NCBI GenBank assembly: GCA_023539445.1
Contig: JAKCEW010000002.1
Coordinates: 1-64,000 of the forward strand
Direction: 5' to 3'
From: Candidatus Terraquivivens yellowstonensis
Lineage (GTDB): Archaea; Thermoproteota; Nitrososphaeria_A; Caldarchaeales; Wolframiiraptoraceae
Length of the DNA stretch: 64,000 nucleotides
Shown in pieces: positions 10,473-16,721 of this stretch. The first letter of the stretch is position 1. Each line of letters starts with the position of its first letter. Below the pieces are notes generated by a model. It did no database searches. It was not told the origin of the DNA and saw only the letters and a list, made by a program, of their open reading frames with translations. The position numbers were made by a program, and so were the translations under genes.

Positions 10473-11780
10473 ATGCCCGCAAAAATTGTACTTTTCATGA
10501 AAGCTGAGGATCTGACGTGCTTCATACCCGTTGGTGGCATGGCAAAAAGGCTAAGACCATTGACCTATGATGTATCTAAGCCATGCGTAAGATTCATGAA
10601 CAGAGCGCTTATAGAGTTTCCAATACTCGCATTGGCGAGTCAAGGAGTAAGGAATTTTATACTGGGTGAGCAGGGCTACACGAACTACACAGACCTTTTT
10701 GACCAGTTTGGTGACGGTACTGGTTTCTCTGCGAAGTATGGCATAAACCCAAGAATCCACATAATGCACCAGCCGAATGTAGATGACTTGGGGAGTGCCG
10801 ACTCGTACAGGATAAATGTTGAATATTATGATGTCGAAGGGCCAGTGATAGTCGTCCAAGGAGATAACATATTTGATATAAATCTCGAAGACATGATAAG
10901 GTGGCACGAGAAGAAGGGCGCATTGATGACGATTGCCCTCTTCAGGGTGAAAAATGTAGAAGAGTATGGTGTGGCCGCAGTCGATGGTGATATGAGAATA
11001 AAAAAATTTGTAGAGAAACCAACACCCGAGCAGGCTCCGAGCAATTTGATAAATGCTGGAATATACTTGCTAGCGCCTGAAGTTAGGAAGCTGGTCGGAT
11101 GCGATGAAGTAAAGAAAATTTTGGATGAAAGAAAAAGGCTGGACTTCGGCTACGACCTGATACCTTATCTTGTAGATAAGGGCTTTCCAGTATACGGTTA
11201 CGAGATATCTGTTTGGTACGACGTTGGCAACCCAAAGGAATACCTGAGGGCTATGGTTGAGATACTCAACGGCGCGATTGACATCAAAATGCCGGAAAGG
11301 TTGGTCCAGCTAAACAGTAAGGTTTGGGTACAAGAGTATGGTGACGAGTCCAATAAGATCAGGGATGACGTGTTGAGAAAGTACAGGGATGGCAAGATAA
11401 TCGTCGAGGGTGCGGCACTGATAGGCAAGCATGTGAAAATAGGCGAACGTACGGTGATACAAGATTCCTGTATAGACAACTACTGCATAATAGGGGACAA
11501 CGTCAGGATTGAAAGGTCTGCGATAATGGATGCCGTGAAGATCGGCGATAACGCTTGCATAGTTGATAGCATAATTGGTAGGAAGTCTATCATAGACTCT
11601 TCTCGGAACAATCCAACTTACATCGGCGAGTACTCAGTGATCGGCAACGCCGTCAGGATAAGGGAGGGTTGCAAGCTTATCGGGACGAGGGTGAATCCAT
11701 ACTTGACTATACCGCCGGGCATGAAGTACGTTAACAAGTACATCGAGGATTACAAGGACGTTGTACAGATGGCCGAGTAG
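10473..11780 (+). CDS. Sugar-phosphate nucleotidyltransferase with left-handed beta-helix tail
   Basis: IPVGGMAKRLRPLTYDVSKPCVRFMNRALIEF N-terminus, hexapeptide repeats at the C-terminus; probable start is an internal Met (MKAEDLTCF...). Confidence 0.88.
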   Translation: MPAKIVLFMKAEDLTCFIPVGGMAKRLRPLTYDVSKPCVRFMNRALIEFPILALASQGVRNFILGEQGYTNYTDLFDQFGDGTGFSAKYGINPRIHIMHQPNVDDLGSADSYRINVEYYDVEGPVIVVQGDNIFDINLEDMIRWHEKKGALMTIALFRVKNVEEYGVAAVDGDMRIKKFVEKPTPEQAPSNLINAGIYLLAPEVRKLVGCDEVKKILDERKRLDFGYDLIPYLVDKGFPVYGYEISVWYDVGNPKEYLRAMVEILNGAIDIKMPERLVQLNSKVWVQEYGDESNKIRDDVLRKYRDGKIIVEGAALIGKHVKIGERTVIQDSCIDNYCIIGDNVRIERSAIMDAVKIGDNACIVDSIIGRKSIIDSSRNNPTYIGEYSVIGNAVRIREGCKLIGTRVNPYLTIPPGMKYVNKYIEDYKDVVQMAE

Positions 11781-11865
11781 GTTTATATAATTAGTTCAGC
11801 ACGGTGGGAAAAAATTTTTCCCGCGGTGGGAAGCTAAAACAGCGTGGTACTGTCGTCCCATTCCC

Positions 11866-12300
11866 CTATGGTACGCTGGCCAAATCCTCCCCGTCCTTCG
11901 TGCCCTGCTGGGACGATTTTAGCATGGAAAGCATTTGCTGTATCTGGTTGGGTGTTAGTATGCCGGCTTGTAATAGGTTCACTATGGAGTTGGGGGAGGC
12001 ATAACCAGTAAGCTTGCCGATGTTGCCCTTAATCTGCCTCCACTTTAGGCTAGTGTTCCCGCTCTTGGAGGAGTATAGGACACCAAGAACGTCGGCTACC
12101 TTCACAAACTTTACGTTTCTGATCTGGCCGAGGAAGACCTTAGATACCGCCTCCACATGAATCGTCCCTTCTTGGGGGTCCCTTTCCGGGAAAACCGTGG
12201 GGTCCTCTAGATATTCTTTGGGAATGAATGACGCGCAAGAGTTGCTTATCACAAACCTCCTGAACTTCTCGAGTGTCGTCTTCGTTTCGATCTTTGTCAT
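11866..12300 (-). CDS. Hypothetical protein (144 aa)
   Basis: Open frame with credible composition and no overlapping better frame; no family recognised. Confidence 0.6.
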   Translation of the reverse strand: MTKIETKTTLEKFRRFVISNSCASFIPKEYLEDPTVFPERDPQEGTIHVEAVSKVFLGQIRNVKFVKVADVLGVLYSSKSGNTSLKWRQIKGNIGKLTGYASPNSIVNLLQAGILTPNQIQQMLSMLKSSQQGTKDGEDLASVP

Positions 12301-12643
12301 AGTCTTTTTCTACAAATTGTCATAAACAGGCGCATCATTAAACCTTTACGGGAATCTTAGCCGAAAACCTGCCGCCCCTTGGCCGGTAAACTTCAGGATG
12401 GTATGCGGGGTATTAGGATACCAAGGCAACCCGTATATGGCGCCTCTATAGACGGAAAGGCATCCTTACACCCTGTCGTTTTAGAATTTGCCATTATAAA
12501 CGTCTTCGTATCCCGATTCAAAAATAAAAAGACTTTCTTGAAAAACCGAGGCTATATAGAATTTTTTAGCCCAAAATAAGCCATATAAAAGGAAATCTTT
12601 GGAACAAAAACGTTAAAGCGTCCGGGCGGTATTAGAGCCTTGG

Positions 12644-12874
12644 GTGATTATTATGTTGAACCTAACGAGCATAATAATAGAGTCCGCAGTATTCTCGATC
12701 ATCCTGATAACCCTATGGATGAGTGCTGAGAGGTTAGTGCCCAAACTCTCGGCAGCCCTTAAGGAAATCATAAGGAGGCGCCGTAAGGCTAAGTATAACA
12801 ATAACCACAAGAGGAGGCGCAGGTCTTCATCGCTAGTGGTAGGGCCGAGCGTGCCACACTTCTGGAATAGGTAG
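12644..12874 (+). CDS. Small protein: one predicted TM helix plus Arg/Lys-rich tail
   Basis: MIIMLNLTSIIIESAVFSIILITLWMSAERL hydrophobic N-terminus then IIRRRRKAKYNNNHKRRRR; GTG start; only ORF in this intergenic space. Confidence 0.4.
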   Translation: MIIMLNLTSIIIESAVFSIILITLWMSAERLVPKLSAALKEIIRRRRKAKYNNNHKRRRRSSSLVVGPSVPHFWNR

Positions 12875-13108
12875 TTATACCGATTTTATGGTAAAACACG
12901 CAAGTAATGTCTTGCGCAACATAAATTCGCCGGCAAAATAACGCTCTGTTAATCGTAGTTTGGACGTTGCACGGCATCTGTCATATTATGGCCAACGATG
13001 CGGCATTTGGCATCCTTAAAGTTTGGTGCGTCATGGCCTTAAGCCTCTTTACGGTAAACCCAAATATATTGCGGTTAAAATCAAAGGCAAGGGAGGAGAA
13101 CCCTTAAA

Positions 13109-14896
13109 GTGGAAAATACAGACGAGCGCTCCGCGGGAAAGCTTGAGCTGGAGGAGAGGGTAAAATCTGTACCGCACATAAAGGAGGTAATTCTAGAGAA
13201 TTTCATGTCCCATGAATACTCTAGGATACCGCTAAAACCGGGTCTTAACGTCATAATGGGGCCTAACGGTGCTGGAAAATCCTCAATACTTCTCGGGATA
13301 TCCGTCGCCCTCGGCCAGACCTACACGGAGAGGGGTGAACGATTAAGTGACCTCATACGTCGTGGGAAAGATGTGGCTAGGGTCACTGTTGTGTTCAACA
13401 ACAGTGCACATAACGGCAAAAGACCATTCAGAACTATAAACACGGACACAGTATCCATCGCCAGATACCTCAAGAGAAACGGAGACTACTGGCATTACGT
13501 GAACAACAGATTCATGACGAAGGCTGAGGTCGAGCACTTGCTTAAGCAGGTGGGCATAAACCCCAACAACATGCTCATAATAATGCACCAGAATATGATA
13601 GAACAGTTCGTAACAAAAAGCAGCGTTGAAAAGCTCCAGATGGTCGAGGACGCCGTAGGTGCATCGAAGCTTAGGGAGAGGATAATAGATGCCGAGGCCA
13701 AGCTGAACATGTTGCTTACAGAAGAAGCGGGCCTCAAGAAAACTCTGGAGGAAGCAAGGGCGACAGTTGAATATTGGAAGGAAGAGTACGGGAAGCTAGT
13801 AAAGCTCAGAAGGCTTGAGAACCATAGGGTTGAGCTTGAGCGTGAGCTTGCTTGGTCTCAAGTAATAGCTCTAGAGAACGATGTAAAGAGGATTGAGGAT
13901 AAAATATCCTCCCTCATCTTAGAGATTGAGGATCTAAACAAAGAAGCTAAAGAGCACGAGTTAAAAGCTGGAGCTTTACGTGAGGAGATCCGCGGAGCGG
14001 TACACCAATTAAAAGGAGCGGGACCTCAAACATCCGAAGCTTTGGACGATTTGGAAAAAAGGATAGATAGGCTGATAGACGAACTCGTTGACGAAAAGGT
14101 GCAAGAAGGAATTGCAAGGTTCAAGATACGCTTAACAGAATCCGAGATGAGAAAGCTAAAGTCTCAGTTAAGCGAGCTGAAGACGAAGCTTGCCTCTCAG
14201 CTGTCTGAGGCTGAACTGAAAGGGCCTCGTGTCGAGACTAACAGAAAACCAATGGAAATCCAAGAAGATTTGAAGATCTTAGAAGTTCAAATAAACTCTT
14301 TGGGTAGCGTAACGCCCAATGCTGAAGAGATGTACCTCTTAGCGGATGCTAAGTATAGCGAGGTCGAGATGAAGGCCAAGCAGCTCTCTGAGAACATAGA
14401 AAAGGCAAAGGAAGAAGTTGAGCGTAGGAAAGAAGTTTGGAGGGAGTTCCTAAGGAAGCTTATGTCGGAGGTCGAGCCGGCTTACATCCAAATACTAAAA
14501 TCTGTCGATGCGAACGGCAAAATATCTTTACGCAACCTGGAGGATATTGAGAAGGCATCCCTTGACCTTTATGTTGGCTTCAGGGGTGTCGAACCTGTCC
14601 TCCTAGACTCCCACACACAGAGTGGTGGTGAGAGGATAGTAGCGACACTCGCTTTCCTTCTTGCGTTACAGAAGTACGTTAAATCACCATTCAGGGCTGT
14701 TGATGAATTCGACGTTCACTTGGACCCGCTCAATAGGGAGAGAATGGTAAAGATGTTGACGGCAACCGCCAAGGCCGATCCGTACGTCCAGTATATAATA
14801 ATAACGCCGGGTTACATAAACGTGGGCGAGGATGCGAACGTAATCATCGTCCAAAACGTAAGCGGAAAGTCATCCGTAGGTGTGGTAGAAAGGTAA
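13109..14896 (+). CDS. Short SMC-family ATPase, Smc5/Smc6-like, apparently lacking a hinge
   Basis: Walker A IMGPNGAGKSSIL; IIMHQNMIEQFV Q-loop region; signature TQSGGERIVATLAFLLALQ; Walker B/D-loop SPFRAVDEFDVHLDPLNRERM; QYIIITP; about 300 aa of coiled coil between the head halves. Confidence 0.92.
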   Translation: MENTDERSAGKLELEERVKSVPHIKEVILENFMSHEYSRIPLKPGLNVIMGPNGAGKSSILLGISVALGQTYTERGERLSDLIRRGKDVARVTVVFNNSAHNGKRPFRTINTDTVSIARYLKRNGDYWHYVNNRFMTKAEVEHLLKQVGINPNNMLIIMHQNMIEQFVTKSSVEKLQMVEDAVGASKLRERIIDAEAKLNMLLTEEAGLKKTLEEARATVEYWKEEYGKLVKLRRLENHRVELERELAWSQVIALENDVKRIEDKISSLILEIEDLNKEAKEHELKAGALREEIRGAVHQLKGAGPQTSEALDDLEKRIDRLIDELVDEKVQEGIARFKIRLTESEMRKLKSQLSELKTKLASQLSEAELKGPRVETNRKPMEIQEDLKILEVQINSLGSVTPNAEEMYLLADAKYSEVEMKAKQLSENIEKAKEEVERRKEVWREFLRKLMSEVEPAYIQILKSVDANGKISLRNLEDIEKASLDLYVGFRGVEPVLLDSHTQSGGERIVATLAFLLALQKYVKSPFRAVDEFDVHLDPLNRERMVKMLTATAKADPYVQYIIITPGYINVGEDANVIIVQNVSGKSSVGVVER

Positions 14897-14902
14897 TGCG
14901 GT

Positions 14903-15694
14903 ATGTCTCATGAAAGAAGAACTGTAAATAGGGAGGAGCTTGAAAGGATAATAGCGCTCTGCGAATCTATCGAGAAAAGGGGTCTGGACCCGTTCTCGGT
15001 CAATGTGAAGGAACTTCTAATGAAGCTAAGGCGCATATTGGAAGAGCAGAAAGATTTAGAGATAATAATCCTCGATGCTGAGACGCTCTACAAGATAGCG
15101 GTCCTAATATCGCTGCAACAAAAGTGGTTGAAAGAAAGGGCATCATCGCTTTTCATAGATAGTCAGCTCGTATCGCTCAAAATAACCTCTGCCGAACCAA
15201 AGCAGTTGGCTGCGGCGCTCGCTAGGAGCTGGAGACCCATCGTCAGGGCTGAGCAACTTACGCCTTACAGAGTAAGGCAGGGTATGGAATACTTTTTGAT
15301 GTTGCCTCCTAGGGATAGGGCCTACGAGAAGCTTCCGACAGCGCAAGAGGAAGCATTACGCATCCTAAAGGGAGCAGAGTATGCGAAGGATGTAGTGTTG
15401 GAGGATGAAGTGAGAAAGATGCATGAAAGGTGCATTATGGCAGCAGGGAGCGATGGCGAAGTAGATTATTGGTCCATAGTAAGCGCCGACACATTTGAGG
15501 AGACTGTATGGAGGGCCTATGTACTCAGCTTCGTCATCAGCGAGGGATTAGCAGATATAAAGAAAAATCCCCTTACGGGTGAGATAAAGGTAGTGCCTTA
15601 TCCTTCAAAGCGTACGAGAGAGAAGGTAGCCGCATTCGTAATCTCCTTAAAAAGCGGGGAGGTGCCAAAGGCTCTTGGAAGAGAAAAGGAATGA
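14903..15694 (+). CDS. Kleisin-like subunit (ScpA/Nse4-like)
   Basis: N-terminal helices (LDPFSVNVKELLMKLRRIL, LDAETLYKIAVLISLQQKWLKERASSLF) resemble the ScpA N-domain; C-terminal DTFEETVWRAYVLSFVISEGLADIKKNPLTGEIKVVP resembles the Nse4 C-terminal winged helix; 6 bp after the SMC stop. Confidence 0.68.
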   Translation: MSHERRTVNREELERIIALCESIEKRGLDPFSVNVKELLMKLRRILEEQKDLEIIILDAETLYKIAVLISLQQKWLKERASSLFIDSQLVSLKITSAEPKQLAAALARSWRPIVRAEQLTPYRVRQGMEYFLMLPPRDRAYEKLPTAQEEALRILKGAEYAKDVVLEDEVRKMHERCIMAAGSDGEVDYWSIVSADTFEETVWRAYVLSFVISEGLADIKKNPLTGEIKVVPYPSKRTREKVAAFVISLKSGEVPKALGREKE

Positions 15695-16274
15695 GGTCGA
15701 GCGAGCAAGTAAGAAGATAGCAATAGCTGCTAGTATGCTTCTCTTCTCAAGCCATAGGCTTCCAGGCGTCAGGGGCTGGGAGCTACGTAGGAGGTTGGGC
15801 AAAGATTATCTCAAGATAATTGATGCGCTGAATAATAAACTGAACAGCATAGGTCTCAGAGTAAAGATAATGTTCGACCAACCATCGGGCGAACATCCAG
15901 CTCAGGACGACTTTGACAAAGCTAGATTCTTCATAACACTCTCCGAACCGCTCACAGTCGCCGATATAGTGGCCGCAGGTTGGAGCATAGAAGATGTGGC
16001 AATATTGGCTGCTGTGCTCTCTTATATTTTCACGAAGGGTGGTAAGGCTACTGAGAAGGAACTAATGGAGCTTCTAGAGGTAAAGTTCCCAAGATGGAAG
16101 GTGGAGGCAGCCATAGAGCGGTTTATCAGGAAAGGGTACCTTACGAGAATTGAGGATAACATGATAAAGGTTGGATGGAGAACTTTGGCGGAGGTGGATG
16201 AAAAGGAGTTGTTAAAGGCTATAACGGACATCACTCCGTCGCAACCAAAGGAAGATAATAAAGAGAATATCTAG
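15675..16274 (+). CDS. Tandem winged-helix KITE-like protein (Nse3/MAGE-like)
   Basis: WH1 LPGVRGWELRRRLGKDYLKIIDALNNKLNSIGLRVKIM...ARFFITL; WH2 VAILAAVLSYIFTKGGKATEKELMELL...IERFIRKGYLTRIEDNMIKVGWRTLAEVD; overlaps the kleisin-like gene by 20 bp. Confidence 0.68.
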   Translation: MEEKRNEVERASKKIAIAASMLLFSSHRLPGVRGWELRRRLGKDYLKIIDALNNKLNSIGLRVKIMFDQPSGEHPAQDDFDKARFFITLSEPLTVADIVAAGWSIEDVAILAAVLSYIFTKGGKATEKELMELLEVKFPRWKVEAAIERFIRKGYLTRIEDNMIKVGWRTLAEVDEKELLKAITDITPSQPKEDNKENI

Positions 16275-16717
16275 CCGAAGAATCCCTTTTCCTTTAGCTT
16301 GCGAAGCATGGCTCTTAAACTCTCCGTAATTTCCATATTCATAGCTTCGTCTACAGATGCCCAGAGTACGTCTGAGGCATCCGATGCTGCCCTGAGATTG
16401 CCGCCAACCGGTCTAGCTAGATAATCTAAGATTACATAATGGAAGGCTATGTTGCCAGCATCATCTTTCCTGATAACTTCAATAATGTCCAGCAACTCGA
16501 GCACCTCAACCACGAGACCTGTTTCTTCATAAACTTCCCTAACTACTGCATCTTTCAACGACTCTCCGAGCTCGACGGCACCTCCTGGGATTGACCACTT
16601 TCCCTTACCAGGCTCGTTTACTCTCTTAACGAGAAGTATGTTGTGGTCTTGAAGTATTAGCGCACCTACTGCGACAACCGGCATCTTTGGATATTCTTTA
16701 CCCATATAGCGCTTCAC
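16271..16717 (-). CDS. NUDIX hydrolase
   Basis: Nudix box GGAVELGESLKDAVVREVYEETGLVVEVLEL. Confidence 0.93.
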   Translation of the reverse strand: MKRYMGKEYPKMPVVAVGALILQDHNILLVKRVNEPGKGKWSIPGGAVELGESLKDAVVREVYEETGLVVEVLELLDIIEVIRKDDAGNIAFHYVILDYLARPVGGNLRAASDASDVLWASVDEAMNMEITESLRAMLRKLKEKGFFG

Positions 16718-16721
16718 CGCG

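Noticed and set aside
12379-12579. 66-aa plus-strand ORF (MAGKLQDGMRGIRIPRQPVYG...)
   Set aside because: TTG start, no recognisable family, within a structured intergenic region; kept only as part of the orphan-region finding.
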